A DNA stretch of 64,000 nucleotides, taken from the NCBI GenBank assembly GCA_938005265.1, contig CALLOA010000032.1, positions 1 through 64,000 of the forward strand, written 5' to 3'. The position numbers were made by a program, and so were the translations under genes. Positions 25,201 to 34,499 of the stretch are shown here, piece by piece (within the stretch, counting starts at the first letter, position 1; each line of letters begins with the position of its first letter). The DNA comes from an uncultured Granulosicoccaceae bacterium (GTDB lineage Bacteria; Pseudomonadota; Gammaproteobacteria; Granulosicoccales; Granulosicoccaceae). The notes beneath the pieces are model-generated. The model was not told where the DNA came from. It searched no databases and saw nothing but the letters and a program-made list of their open reading frames with translations.

Positions 25201-28160
25201 ATGGCCGCATCGATAATTTTGTAGATGCTGATGACAAGGGTGTTGACGATTTTGTCCAGAACAATGCCTTGCCGGTGTTTGATACTGATGCTGATGGTCT
25301 GGCGGATTTCCGTGATACTGATTCGGACAATGACACCATACCGGATTCGGTTGAAGCGGGTCCCGTACCGAACCAGCCAGTCGATACTGATGGCGATGGT
25401 GCGCCGGATTACCGCGAGCAGGATTCAGACGGCGACACATTGCCTGACAACCTTGAGGCGGGCCCGAATCCGGCTCAGCCTGTTGATACCGATCAAGACG
25501 GCTTGCCTGATTTCCAGGATATAGATTCCGATGGCGATTCAGTACCGGACAATCTGGAGCAGCCAACTGTTCCTACTGGTCCGGTTAGCAACGATGCAGA
25601 TAACGACGGTATCCCCAATGCGGTTGATATTGACGATGACAACGACGGCATCCTTGATGTGAACGAAGGCTCGGGTGACAGCGATGGCGATGGTGTGGCC
25701 AATCAGTTCGATCTTGATTCGGATAATGATGGCTTGTTTGATATCCAGGAAGCCAGTCTCTCGCTATCTCATTCGCAGACTCTCGATGCGGATGGTAACG
25801 GTGTTGTGGATGGCAGCAGCTTTGGTCCAAATGGCTTTGCTGATGCGATAGAAGATGCGCCTGAATCTGGCATTCCAGTCTTCGTTCTGGCAGATACTGA
25901 TGGCGATGGGGTCAGTGACTTCCTCGATATTGACAGTGACAATGACAGCATTTATGACGTGCTGGAAAATGGTCACGCTGATGCCAACCTGGATGGCCGT
26001 TTCGATGCTACTGGTCCTCTTTCGCAAGACGGCGTGCTGCCAGGAACCGGTGGTTTCTTTCTCGACAACGATGGCGACAACGTTCCGGACTTCCGTGATC
26101 TTGATTCGGACAACGATACATTATCCGATGTGCTTGAAGCACAAGGCGTTGATGCTGATGGTGACGCACGAATCGATGGCTTTACAGATGCCAATGGTGA
26201 TGGCGGCAACGATGCGCAGGCTGCAAGCCTGGTTGTAGTGCCCGATACGGACGGTGATCGTATTTACGACTTCCGTGATCTTGACAGTGATAACGATGGT
26301 CTTTCAGATCTCCTCGAGACCGCCGGTCCGGCAGGTGATCTGGACAATAACGGTGAGGTCGACAATTTCAGTGATGCGAATGGTGACGGCCTTGATGATT
26401 CGGTTGCTCAGAGCCCGACGTTACTGAATGATACCGACGGTGATGCGTTCCCTGATTTCCGTGATCTGGACAGCGATAGCGATGGCATCTTTGATGTGGT
26501 TGAAGCTGGCGGTGTTGATGGAGATGGGGACGGTGTTGTCGACAATATGGGCGATAGTGACAACGATGGTATTCCGAATGTTGTAGATAGTGACGCAACC
26601 GGTGGACCGGACGTTGACGGCGATAGTATCGATGATAACTTTGACGCATCGGTTAACGGCCTTGGCGATCTTGACAACGATGGCATCTCCGACAACGGTG
26701 ACCCTGATGCTGACGGCGACGGTTTCTCCGGCATTGCCGACGATGGAGCCAGTTCAAACCAGAACCTGCCTGATGCCAACAACAATGGCGTACTTGATTT
26801 TCAGGAAATCGATGGTGCTATCAACCCCGTTCCAGGTGCTTCCAATGCGGTGATACAAACCGGATTGACCGGTACAGGTTTTGGTTGTGCGATTGCCGGT
26901 TTCAACACAGCAGGTTTTGCTGACGCTGGCAACACTGTCAAACGTAATATTGACCCGCTATTCCTGTTGATGCTGGCAGCATCAGCAGCATGGTTCTTTG
27001 GTCGAAAGCAGCGGCTGCAAACCGCTGCCAGCAAGCCGCGGCGTAAGCAGCGTGGTTTTCTGGCAGTTGCGACGATAGCTTCTTCGATCTTTTTGTCATC
27101 TTGTGGCGCTTTTGATACTGGTTCTTCAGGTAGCGGTGATTACAACAAACGTATTTATGTTGGCGTAGGTGCAGGTGCGAGTCGCCTTGAACCCGATGCG
27201 ACTCAGGTGCCAGGTGTTTCAGTCAGTGAGACTGCCAGCGCCGGCGGTCAGTTTACTCTTGGCTATGATTTCAGTAACCGTTTCTCCGTCGAAGCTCATG
27301 GTGGTGACCTTGGTGCCGCTGAAATCGCGCCAGCTGGTGAGATCGGCTATCAGGTTGGTGCCTTGAGTGGCGTTGCCTATCTACTGAATGACTCCTTTGA
27401 TCGCGGTCGTCGCGAAGGCTTCAATCTGTTTGGCCGTCTCGGTGTCGGTACCCTGCGGAATCAGGCAGAGGTCGTGCAATTTGAACGTGTAAATGATTTT
27501 CATTTACTCACCGGCATCGGCCTTGAGTACGGTTTGCGTTCCGGACTGGGTGTCAGAGCCGAGTTGATATCTTTTGACGAAGATGCCCAGCTTGCTCAAT
27601 TGGGTCTGGTTTACAGGTTCGGTAGCCATCCTGCAAGGGAGAGTGAGCCTACACCTCGCGTACAAGCACCGCTGCCTGCCCCAGAGCCCCTGCCACTGCC
27701 GGCGCCATTGCCAATACCCGACGCCGGGCCATTGGATTCTGACAACGACGGTGTGGAAGATACGCTCGATAATTGTCCGACAACGCCAATTGGCACGCCG
27801 GTTAATTCAAGTGGTTGTGCATTGTTTGCCGGTGTTATCGAAGGCGTTAATTTCGAGACGGGTTCTGCCAGACTGACTGCTGAGGCCGCGACCATTCTCG
27901 AAGGTGTAGCATCAACATTGCTTGAGTTCCCTGAAATACGCGTCACTGTTGAGGCTCATACTGATAACCGTGGTTCTGCAAGCTCCAACCTTGAGCTATC
28001 GAAGCAGAGAGCAATCAGTGTTGCGAAATTCCTGGTGGAACGTGGTGTTGCCGGTAGCCGTCTGCAGCCGCAGGCCTATGGTGAGTCACAACCAAGAGCC
28101 AGCAATGCGGATGCGCAAGGTCGTGCTGCGAACCGCAGGGTTGAGTTCAACACACTGTAG
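22215..28160 (+). CDS. Fused TSP3 calcium-repeat protein, internal CTERM sorting segment and OmpA lipoprotein (O3)
   Basis: From ATG 22215 (signal MKILNNWKALVCCLF to GTAAAEF) the frame runs uninterrupted for 1981 residues. Residues about 60-1550 are TSP3 repeats of the type [20 protein letters not shown], expected to bind calcium. Then comes a CTERM-like segment: GTGFGC, a Thr/Ala spacer, DP at about 1579, a hydrophobic stretch LFLLMLAASAAWFF and GRKQR. Normally this is a protein's end. Here a basic loop (SKPRRKQR) leads straight into a second export signal with lipobox LSSC (Cys1630). A small barrel-like region, a Pro-rich linker, a TSP3 motif and an intact OmpA domain (HTDNRGSASSN, ANRRVEF) follow. 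Topology fits a membrane hairpin with both cleavage sites outside. The paralogous parts are separate genes at 28485 and 30303. An internal ATG at 26970 lacks a ribosome binding site. Confidence 0.85.
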   Translation: MKILNNWKALVCCLFCSTLTFFSGTAAAEFNVDKSAGFRGLSILDTDAAGEALPPLRPRAGPDHDGDGIDSDVDTDDDDDRISDIDEGLIDADGDGVPDPGSRDTDGDGVVDGLDADSDNDGIPDFDEAVPNFNPGIFTPVDTDGDGTPDFIDLNSDDDNIYDLVEAGGADVDGDGMVDNFTDTSGKGIDDSLDANSLPVFDTDFDGTHDYRDLDSDNDTIPDLIESGGNPQNSPADTDGDGAADYRESDSDGDGLTDTTEAAGSPNSPPDTDGDGAPDFQDTDSNNDGINDGASIVDNDGDGIADQIDLDDDNDGILDVDEGLVDANGDGIPDASSADQDGDGVPDGIDLDSDNDGIFDLWERSPNIAAVIGLDLNTNGAIDNTLGFGANGLLDALETAADSGAFADPVADTDGDGTADFRDLDSDADGIFDIIEAGGTDADASGTVDGFTDSTGKGVADSIDANNLPVFDTDGDGTRDFRDPDSDNDGILDLVEGGGVPNLPTDTDSDGAADFRETDSDGDSIPDSTEAGSNLSNPVDTDGDGAPDFQDLDSNNDGTQDGVAAPAPAGTDTDGDGVPDAIDLDDDNDGILDVNEGLVDANGDGIPDAASADRDGDGVPDGIDLDSDNDGILDLVERSPNLAAITGVDANGNGSIDFMLNFGANGIYDPLETSPDSGVLVDPLADTDGDGEPDFRDLDSDGDGIFDIVEAGGVDTDASGTVDGFTDTFGKGVDDGIRATALPLFDTDSDGASDFRDLDSDNDGIPDAVEGGGSANQPVDTDGDGAPDFRETDSDGDSIPDSAEAGGNPANPVDTDGDGTPDFQDLDSDNDGSQDGATTPITPAVTGPDTDGDLIPNQIDLDDDNDGIPDTLEGAVDSDNDGVLDASSLDTDGDGTPDAWDLDSDNDGILDNEEARLDLQFVQQLDQVVNGAIDIGVPVGANGLADVIETAPDSGVLNFQVVDTDNDGTPDFQDIDSDNDGINDLVEAGGGDADNDGRIDNFVDADDKGVDDFVQNNALPVFDTDADGLADFRDTDSDNDTIPDSVEAGPVPNQPVDTDGDGAPDYREQDSDGDTLPDNLEAGPNPAQPVDTDQDGLPDFQDIDSDGDSVPDNLEQPTVPTGPVSNDADNDGIPNAVDIDDDNDGILDVNEGSGDSDGDGVANQFDLDSDNDGLFDIQEASLSLSHSQTLDADGNGVVDGSSFGPNGFADAIEDAPESGIPVFVLADTDGDGVSDFLDIDSDNDSIYDVLENGHADANLDGRFDATGPLSQDGVLPGTGGFFLDNDGDNVPDFRDLDSDNDTLSDVLEAQGVDADGDARIDGFTDANGDGGNDAQAASLVVVPDTDGDRIYDFRDLDSDNDGLSDLLETAGPAGDLDNNGEVDNFSDANGDGLDDSVAQSPTLLNDTDGDAFPDFRDLDSDSDGIFDVVEAGGVDGDGDGVVDNMGDSDNDGIPNVVDSDATGGPDVDGDSIDDNFDASVNGLGDLDNDGISDNGDPDADGDGFSGIADDGASSNQNLPDANNNGVLDFQEIDGAINPVPGASNAVIQTGLTGTGFGCAIAGFNTAGFADAGNTVKRNIDPLFLLMLAASAAWFFGRKQRLQTAASKPRRKQRGFLAVATIASSIFLSSCGAFDTGSSGSGDYNKRIYVGVGAGASRLEPDATQVPGVSVSETASAGGQFTLGYDFSNRFSVEAHGGDLGAAEIAPAGEIGYQVGALSGVAYLLNDSFDRGRREGFNLFGRLGVGTLRNQAEVVQFERVNDFHLLTGIGLEYGLRSGLGVRAELISFDEDAQLAQLGLVYRFGSHPARESEPTPRVQAPLPAPEPLPLPAPLPIPDAGPLDSDNDGVEDTLDNCPTTPIGTPVNSSGCALFAGVIEGVNFETGSARLTAEAATILEGVASTLLEFPEIRVTVEAHTDNRGSASSNLELSKQRAISVAKFLVERGVAGSRLQPQAYGESQPRASNADAQGRAANRRVEFNTL
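22399..26840 (+). repeat. TSP3 array with long-period super-repeats of 274-278 residues
   Basis: Within the TSP3 array a higher-order unit recurs. The segment D-x-D-x-D-x-[IV]-x-[DN] followed by [IV]D[LI]DDDNDGI and an acidic [GS]xxDxNG or similar tail starts at 23106, 23928, 24759 and 25593, spacings of 822, 831 and 834 bases. A shorter first unit begins near 22399. Each full unit also carries an ATITG/ANGxxDxxExAxDSG block and a VFDTD block in the same order. Confidence 0.8.
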
Positions 28161-28484
28161 AACTCTCAACGGAAATAGATACTGTGATTCGTGATGTGAT
28201 AAGCATCACAATATGATTTTCAACAGAGCAGGTCTATAGCAACAAGAGTATCGCTAATGTGCAAGCATTAGTGTTAAACGAAAACAGCCACTTATGTGGC
28301 TGTTTTCGTTTGTGGAAGACGGAAGCAGTCGCGCAAACAGTTCGTTGTGCTGACGACCGAACAGTTAACCGGTTGGCAAAGCTTTCTAAAACAGGCGAAA
28401 TTTTGCAAAAAAAACGTCCTGCGGAGACCACCCACGGGCTGAATTACTTCATACTCGTTCGGTATCGTTATTGGTGCATTCGCG
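28161..28484. other. Intergenic region between the fusion gene and O4
   Basis: Apart from the terminator hairpin at 28278-28309 the 324 bases hold nothing I can name. The O4 promoter must lie between 28310 and 28484, but no clear -35/-10 pair was recognised. Confidence 0.5.
28278..28313. terminator. Strong terminator hairpin after the O3 fusion gene
   Basis: A 14-bp perfect stem (ACGAAAACAGCCAC / GTGGCTGTTTTCGT) with the loop TTAT lies 118 bases after the stop of the fusion gene. The T-rich right arm and the A-rich left arm make it look usable on either strand. Confidence 0.8.
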
Positions 28485-29987
28485 ATGTTTGCAAGTTACA
28501 ACAATTCCAGCTCCTCAGATTCAAAAAATTCAGCGTTCAGTCATCTGCCTGTATTGCGGTATCTGCCGATACTGCTGCTGGCGCTTATTTCAGCCTGTGC
28601 GGCTCCTCGTCCTGTGGGAGTGCCACCGGGTGGCCCGCTTGATTATTCTTCTCGTTTCTATATTGCCGGCGGTGCTGGTTCAAGCTGGCTTGAGCCTTTG
28701 GTCGAAGGCGCGGACGACGTTGTGCTGGAAGAAAACCGCGGAGTAGTGGGAAACATTGCGATTGGCCTGGATACCAGTCAGAGAACATCGCTGGAGCTGC
28801 AATTAGCTGATCTTGGTGAAGCCGAGCTCAACACGGGTGCCCGAATTGGTTATCAGACTGGTTCAGTGGCATTCAGTGGTCGCTTGTTACGCGCTCGCAG
28901 CGGAATTAATCTGTATGCCAAGCTTGGCGTGGGAACGCTATTAGGTGAAGATTCTGACCTGCCGGGTGTCAATGTAGTTACCAACAACAACTTTAATCTG
29001 TTGACGGGTGTCGGTATTGAATTCCTGAGTAGACAGGGTTTGGGGCTTCGACTTGAATATGTTGGTTATGACACTGATGCCCAGTTCGCCGGCGTGAATC
29101 TGGTTTATCACTTCGGCGGTCGGTCGCGTTCGAATCGTCCTGCCAATTCTGTGGTTGCCAATCCGAGTGTTGAACAGGAAACCGTAACCGTAGTCGATAG
29201 GGTAGACGTGCCTGTTGAGCCACCTCCGGTACCAACCGTCGAACCAACACTTGAGCCCACGCCCCGCCCGCAAGTGGTGGAGCGTCCTCGCATTGACCCT
29301 ATACCTGTTGAAACACAACCATTGCCAAGATTACCTGCACCATTGCCGACGGCCTCGCAGCCGGTAGCGTCAACTGGGCCAACTGCGCCATTGATTGTGC
29401 AGTCGGAACCACGGCCGACATTGCCGGAGCCTGTGGAAGCGTCGCCCCCAACTGGCAGTTCAGACTTCGAGTTCGAAGTCACCGTAGCAGGTGACAGCAA
29501 TGAATTTCTGGAAGTTGAAGATCGTCAGGCGCCCGCGGCAATCAATGAGCCGCCTGCGCTCGTTCCCGTTCCAACACAGGTTCTGGTGGATAGTGATGCA
29601 GATGGGGTGATTGATGATTTTGACACCTGTGACGCATCACCTGCCGGGCTGCCCGTGAACGATGATGGCTGTGAGCGTTATAACGGTGTCATAAATGGAA
29701 TAGGCTTTGATGCTGGTGCTGTGTCAATAGCACAGACATCGCTTGCGCTACTGAATCAAGTGGCCACTGACATGGTTGAGTATCCGGACTTAAAACTTGA
29801 GATGTTGGTTCAGTCTGCTGCTGATAGCCGTGAAGAACGGTTGCTGGCACGACGCAGAACTCTCGAGGTATTCCGCTACTTGCGTGCCCAGGGTGTGAAT
29901 GCCAACAGACTGAGAGCTTTGCCGCCGGTTGTCGCAAACGGCAGCAGCAATCCCGCGGTGATACTACGTAGCCAGCCCAACCGGTAA
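28485..29987 (+). CDS. Outer-membrane lipoprotein with barrel-like region and degenerate OmpA domain (O4)
   Basis: The 500-residue product has a long polar N-region, then LRYLPILLLALISAC with lipobox Cys38. Residues about 58-210 match the O1/O2/O3 barrel pattern (RFYIAGGAGSSWLEP, ending NLVYHFGG). A long Pro/Val/Glu-rich linker (about 215-360) precedes one TSP3-like motif (DSDADGVIDDFDTCDASPAG) and the C-terminal OmpA-like region. There the peptidoglycan loop reads VQSAADSREERL and the NRR segment is absent (NPAVILRSQ), so peptidoglycan binding seems lost or changed. The start ATG has no obvious ribosome binding site. Confidence 0.8.
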   Translation: MFASYNNSSSSDSKNSAFSHLPVLRYLPILLLALISACAAPRPVGVPPGGPLDYSSRFYIAGGAGSSWLEPLVEGADDVVLEENRGVVGNIAIGLDTSQRTSLELQLADLGEAELNTGARIGYQTGSVAFSGRLLRARSGINLYAKLGVGTLLGEDSDLPGVNVVTNNNFNLLTGVGIEFLSRQGLGLRLEYVGYDTDAQFAGVNLVYHFGGRSRSNRPANSVVANPSVEQETVTVVDRVDVPVEPPPVPTVEPTLEPTPRPQVVERPRIDPIPVETQPLPRLPAPLPTASQPVASTGPTAPLIVQSEPRPTLPEPVEASPPTGSSDFEFEVTVAGDSNEFLEVEDRQAPAAINEPPALVPVPTQVLVDSDADGVIDDFDTCDASPAGLPVNDDGCERYNGVINGIGFDAGAVSIAQTSLALLNQVATDMVEYPDLKLEMLVQSAADSREERLLARRRTLEVFRYLRAQGVNANRLRALPPVVANGSSNPAVILRSQPNR

Positions 29988-30302
29988 AAAAGAGAACCAG
30001 TTCACAGAATTAAGTTGCCGGTATGACAGGGATTGCACAGTCGTAATCAAATTCGCGTAATAGTTCCCACTTCCGTACAGATTTGTTAGATTTTTTAACC
30101 TTCTGAGTATTGGCTCTTTGTTACTATCGCAGTGTAGTACATGAGTCTCTGGTTATCAGCCAGGGTTCGACGCCTATTGGCTTAGGTATGAGTTGTTTAC
30201 GCTATTGGCAGTTTGCACTGTTTACACTGACTCGTCTGTAGATTTTTAACCTGGCTGTTAAAAGCAGCTGTATTTATTTGGAATAATTGGCCGGATAACA
30301 AT
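29988..30302. other. Intergenic region before the GEVED/TSP3 gene
   Basis: These 315 AT-rich bases have no supported gene and no strong terminator. I saw no convincing promoter pair, only TTG-rich stretches. A weak GGATAACAAT precedes the ATG at 30303. Confidence 0.4.
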
Positions 30303-32159
30303 ATGTATAAATTCTGTTTCGCCTGTTTGTGCAGCTTGCACAAGTCGCAGGCAGGGTATAAAAAAGTAGCAAAGGCTTCGGGTCTTGTGTTGGCGCTTGC
30401 CACAGTTGCTGGATTCAGCGCAGCCGTACAAGCTGCTGATACCGGAGATGCACCGGCGAGTTACGGTTTGGCGTTGCACGAGATTCCGGTTGAGCCGCCA
30501 CGATTCGGGACGCGAGCTCCCGATGATGATGAAATCGGCATCTTCAGCGATGACGAAGATAACTTTGATGACGAAGACGGTGTGCCTGATTTCAACCCGA
30601 TTGTGCAAAACATGAAGGGCTATCAGCTTAATGTTTTTGCTTCGAATCCGACTAATGAAGTTGCCAACATAGTAGGTTGGGTTGACTTCAATGGTGACGG
30701 GCAGTTCTCGGCCGATGAGGCAGCGCTTGGAACTTTGCCGCCCAACACTGACGATCTTACTAAAGTACGATTGATCTGGCCTGATCTGGATGGTGTCAGT
30801 AGTGATTTTATCGGAACCAGCTATGCGCGTTTCCGCATCACCACAGACGTAATTACGCCTAACGATTTTGTCGGCACGTTTTCAGATGGTGAGGTAGAAG
30901 ATTACATGCTCACTATCCTGCTTGATACAGACGGTGACGACAATGCTGATATCACTGACCTCGACGATGATGGTGATGGTATTGCTGACTTGGTTGAAGG
31001 TTTGGCAGATACCGATGGCGATGGCCTCGTCGATTCTCTTGACCCGGATTCTGACAACGACCTGTTACCGGATTTCTACGAAGTTGGTCCCGATCCGTCA
31101 AACCCGCAAGACAGTGATGGAGATGGCATTGCCGATTTTCGTGATACCGATTCTGATAACGACCTGAATCCCGATACGTTGTCTTTGAATTCTGACCTGG
31201 ACAATGATGGTATCAGTGGAGATATCGAAGGTATTGGCGATCCTGATCATGATGGTGTCATCAACCCTATCGATATCGATTCAGACAACGATGGTATTCT
31301 TGATTCGATCGAGACTCTGACCGATACCGATGGTGATGGCGTTCCAAACTTTCTCGATCTGGATTCTGATAACGACGGCGTTAGCGATTTGATTGAAGCA
31401 AGTAACGGCGTTATCGACGTAACTGATCTGGACCGTGATGGTGATGGTCGTCTTGATGCTGTGCTGGCTCACGGTTTTAATGGTCTGGCAAATACTATCG
31501 AGACTGAAGACGATTCGGGCATAACCTCATTCGTACTGGCTGATTCAGACGGCGACGGTATTCCGGACTTTGTTGATCTTGACAGTGACGGCGACGGCAA
31601 ACCTGATATCACTGAGCTTGAAGGTGTGGATGCCAATGGAGATTCACTTGTCGATCAATTGATTGACTCTGATGGTGATGGCCTGGTCGATAGTGTCGAT
31701 ATTGATTCCAATCCGAATAGTGCAGACATCGACGGTGACGGCATCATTGATGAAGCTGATATTGATTTCCTTGATGATACTGACCTCGATTCAGATGGTA
31801 TTGCAGACTCGATGGACCCTGACAGTGACGGCAATGGTCTTGTAGATTCGGCGGCAGGTCAGTTTATTCTGGGTGATGAATTGCCTGATGCTGATGGTGA
31901 TGGCATTCCTGATTTACAGGACGCTATTGATGGTCCCAATGATGACGATACCAACGGTAATGGCAGCAATCAGTTTGCCGGTATTACGGGCGGAAGTTCT
32001 GAGGACCGTGTATTGACTGGCCTGAGTGGTGGTGGTTCTGGTTGTACTGTAGGTGCAGGTACAGCAAAGGATCCTCTGCTGTTGTTGCTAGTGTTGGCTT
32101 CATTGGTCTTTCTGCTGCGTCGTCGCTCGACGTCACTGCGATTGACTGAACGTGGTTAA
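30303..32159 (+). CDS. GEVED-domain and TSP3-repeat surface protein with CTERM-like sorting tail
   Basis: The 618-residue product has a signal peptide ([16 protein letters not shown] before ADTGDAP). Residues about 45-205 form a GEVED-type domain, from [10 protein letters not shown] to [15 protein letters not shown]3 calcium repeats ([19 protein letters not shown]) occupy about 205-570. The C terminus has GLSGGGSGC, then DP, a hydrophobic helix [14 protein letters not shown] and RRR. This tripartite tail resembles CTERM sorting signals of the GC...DP type, such as JDVT-CTERM, that are processed by a dedicated membrane protease. The same tail wording occurs internally in the fusion protein at 22215. 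No candidate sorting protease lies in this window. Confidence 0.85.
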   Translation: MYKFCFACLCSLHKSQAGYKKVAKASGLVLALATVAGFSAAVQAADTGDAPASYGLALHEIPVEPPRFGTRAPDDDEIGIFSDDEDNFDDEDGVPDFNPIVQNMKGYQLNVFASNPTNEVANIVGWVDFNGDGQFSADEAALGTLPPNTDDLTKVRLIWPDLDGVSSDFIGTSYARFRITTDVITPNDFVGTFSDGEVEDYMLTILLDTDGDDNADITDLDDDGDGIADLVEGLADTDGDGLVDSLDPDSDNDLLPDFYEVGPDPSNPQDSDGDGIADFRDTDSDNDLNPDTLSLNSDLDNDGISGDIEGIGDPDHDGVINPIDIDSDNDGILDSIETLTDTDGDGVPNFLDLDSDNDGVSDLIEASNGVIDVTDLDRDGDGRLDAVLAHGFNGLANTIETEDDSGITSFVLADSDGDGIPDFVDLDSDGDGKPDITELEGVDANGDSLVDQLIDSDGDGLVDSVDIDSNPNSADIDGDGIIDEADIDFLDDTDLDSDGIADSMDPDSDGNGLVDSAAGQFILGDELPDADGDGIPDLQDAIDGPNDDDTNGNGSNQFAGITGGSSEDRVLTGLSGGGSGCTVGAGTAKDPLLLLLVLASLVFLLRRRSTSLRLTERG

Positions 32160-32821
32160 GTTTTACCCGTCACTACTTAGGCAATGTAATGCTGCTTAAC
32201 AATGGTGACAGATAGACCGACCAAAAAAACACGCCTTCGGGCGTGTTTTTTTTTGGTCGCATTTTGTCTGCCAATTCGATTTTGGAGCCAAGAGCACTTT
32301 TCTAATATCCTGTTTGCGAAATATACTGCCATTTACACGTCGTAATATCTTCGTTGCTTAACTACCCGAAAACCTCTGAGTCCTTCCCGGAATTACAGGG
32401 AGACTGCTTTTTTCCAATCGATAAGGTGTTGCGCATGGCACAGCGTAGCTCTGCTCGCAACGATCTAATGTCTATAGTTGCAGTGCAAAAACGAACTGCA
32501 TGAAAGTTGCCTGGCCAATTGAATCGTAGTTACTGCATTTGTAGTTTTCTTACGCCCGTTTTTGTAGCGTTGCGCGTTTGTTGTGACCTGTCTACCGATA
32601 CGTGATTTGTGAGCTAAATTTAACGAATAGTAGGACGACAGAAGCGTTTACGTTCCAGTATAGTAAGACGAACTTCTGCCGCTATACTGCATAGCAGTCA
32701 GTGTGTCATTAAACGTGTTTTCCGCTGGCGGCATTATTTATTTTACCGTTTGATATTGCTGTTAGGGCGAACAACCAGCATGGTTGGTGCCGCAAACTAT
32801 TTTAGTTTTGGAGAAAATGGA
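32160..32821. promoter_or_regulatory. Long leader/promoter region of pckA
   Basis: After the terminator at 32223-32254 about 570 bases precede the pckA start without a supported gene. A 7-bp inverted repeat, AGTATAG (32657-32663) and CTATACT (32682-32688), flanks 18 bases. The right arm includes TATACT, which could be a -10 box, though no good -35 lies 17 bases upstream. PEP carboxykinase genes are usually regulated by carbon source, so an operator here would not surprise. Confidence 0.35.
32223..32254. terminator. Rho-independent terminator after the GEVED/TSP3 gene
   Basis: The stem AAAAAAACACGCC / GGCGTGTTTTTTT closes a TTCG tetraloop, with nine T in a row on the right. It ends the surface locus, 64 bases after the last stop codon. 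Confidence 0.92.
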
Positions 32822-34447
32822 ATGAGTCAAACCGCTCGTGCATTAACTACCGGACCAGATCTAACGATGTACGGTATCACTGATGCCACCGAAGTGATTC
32901 ACAACCCGTCGTTCGACCAGCTCTATGCTGAAGAAACGGATCCGTCACTGGAAGGTTATGAACGTGGTGTTTTGACCAGCACAGGTGCGATTGCTGTTGA
33001 CACCGGCAAGTTCACTGGGCGTTCCCCACATGACAAGTACACGGTTAAAGACGATACTACTCGCGATAATTTCTGGTGGGCTTGCGAAACTGCCAAGAAC
33101 GATAATAAATCAATAACCCAGGAAGTCTGGAACGACCTCAAGCAAACGGTAGCACAGCAGTTGTCAGGTAAACGATTGTTCGTTGTCGATACCTATTGTG
33201 GCGCCAACAAAGACACGCGCATCGGTGTTAGATTTGTTATGGAAGTTGCTTGGCAGGCGCACTTTGTTAAAAACATGTTTATCCGTCCGAGCGAAACTGA
33301 ATTACTCTCCTTTGAACCGGATTTCGTCATTCTAAACGGTGCTAAAACTGTAAACAGTAAATGGCAGGATCATGGGCTGAATTCCGAAAACTTCGTTGCC
33401 TTTAATCTAACCGAAAAGATGCAGCTGATTGGTGGTAGCTGGTATGGCGGAGAAATGAAAAAGGGCATGTTCGGTGTCATGAACTACCTGTTGCCATTGC
33501 GTGGCATTGCATCAATGCACTGTTCTGCGAACGTCGGCAAGGATGGTGATACCGCAGTATTCTTCGGTTTGTCCGGCACGGGAAAAACAACCCTGTCCAC
33601 AGATCCCAAACGCATGTTGATAGGTGATGATGAGCATGGTTGGGATGACGATGGTGTGTTTAATTTTGAAGGTGGCTGCTACGCCAAAACAATCAATCTG
33701 AGTAAGGAAGCCGAGCCCGACATTTATGGTGCAATCAAGCGCGACGCCTTGTTGGAGAATGTTGTCGTTGGCGATGACGGTGAGATTGATTTTTCGGATG
33801 GAAGCAAAACCGAGAATGCCAGGGTTACCTACCCGATCTATCACATAAAAAATAGTGTGCAACCGGTTTCCAAGGCCGGCCATGCCAAGAGAGTGATTTT
33901 TCTCTCTGCTGATGCATTTGGAGTGCTGCCGCCGGTCTCACGTCTGACCCCGGAACAAACCAAATATCACTTTCTCAGTGGATTTACTGCAAAGCTGGCC
34001 GGAACTGAGCTGGGTGTTACCGAACCCACGCCAACGTTTTCAGCCTGTTTTGGCAAAGCTTTTCTAACCTTGCACCCGACACGCTATGCTGACATTCTTG
34101 TCAAGCGTATGGAGGCTGCAGGTGCAAAAGCTTATCTCGTCAATACGGGTTGGAATGGTAGCGGGGAGCGAATTTCTATTGCGGCAACACGCGCCATAAT
34201 CGACGCGATTATGGATGGCTCGATAGACAATGCAGAAACCACCATCCTGCCATTTTTCAACTTGCAGATGCCAAATGATGTACCGGGCGTTGATAACGGT
34301 ATTCTCGATCCGCGTGCGACTTACGCAGACGCATCTGAGTGGGAAGAGAAGGCGCGAAAACTGGGCAATCTGTTTATCGAGAATTTTGTCAACTATACGG
34401 ACACGCCCGAAGGTAAGTCATTGGTAGCAGCAGGACCTCAGCTTTAG
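32822..34447 (+). CDS. pckA: Phosphoenolpyruvate carboxykinase (ATP)
   Basis: The 541-residue enzyme converts oxaloacetate and ATP to phosphoenolpyruvate, CO2 and ADP, the first committed step of gluconeogenesis, in the cytoplasm. The substrate motif [11 protein letters not shown], the kinase P-loop [12 protein letters not shown], and the metal-binding run [18 protein letters not shown] are all intact. Length matches the bacterial ATP-type family (about 540). I chose ATG 32822, preceded by GGAGAAAATGGA; the frame is open upstream from 32750 but the extra residues are not family-like. It stands alone and converges on bepA. Confidence 0.97.
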   Translation: MSQTARALTTGPDLTMYGITDATEVIHNPSFDQLYAEETDPSLEGYERGVLTSTGAIAVDTGKFTGRSPHDKYTVKDDTTRDNFWWACETAKNDNKSITQEVWNDLKQTVAQQLSGKRLFVVDTYCGANKDTRIGVRFVMEVAWQAHFVKNMFIRPSETELLSFEPDFVILNGAKTVNSKWQDHGLNSENFVAFNLTEKMQLIGGSWYGGEMKKGMFGVMNYLLPLRGIASMHCSANVGKDGDTAVFFGLSGTGKTTLSTDPKRMLIGDDEHGWDDDGVFNFEGGCYAKTINLSKEAEPDIYGAIKRDALLENVVVGDDGEIDFSDGSKTENARVTYPIYHIKNSVQPVSKAGHAKRVIFLSADAFGVLPPVSRLTPEQTKYHFLSGFTAKLAGTELGVTEPTPTFSACFGKAFLTLHPTRYADILVKRMEAAGAKAYLVNTGWNGSGERISIAATRAIIDAIMDGSIDNAETTILPFFNLQMPNDVPGVDNGILDPRATYADASEWEEKARKLGNLFIENFVNYTDTPEGKSLVAAGPQL

Positions 34448-34499
34448 AGGCTACAGCAGCGCGCGGCCTTTCGTTCTGCTTGCCGGGTTTTTAATCGCC

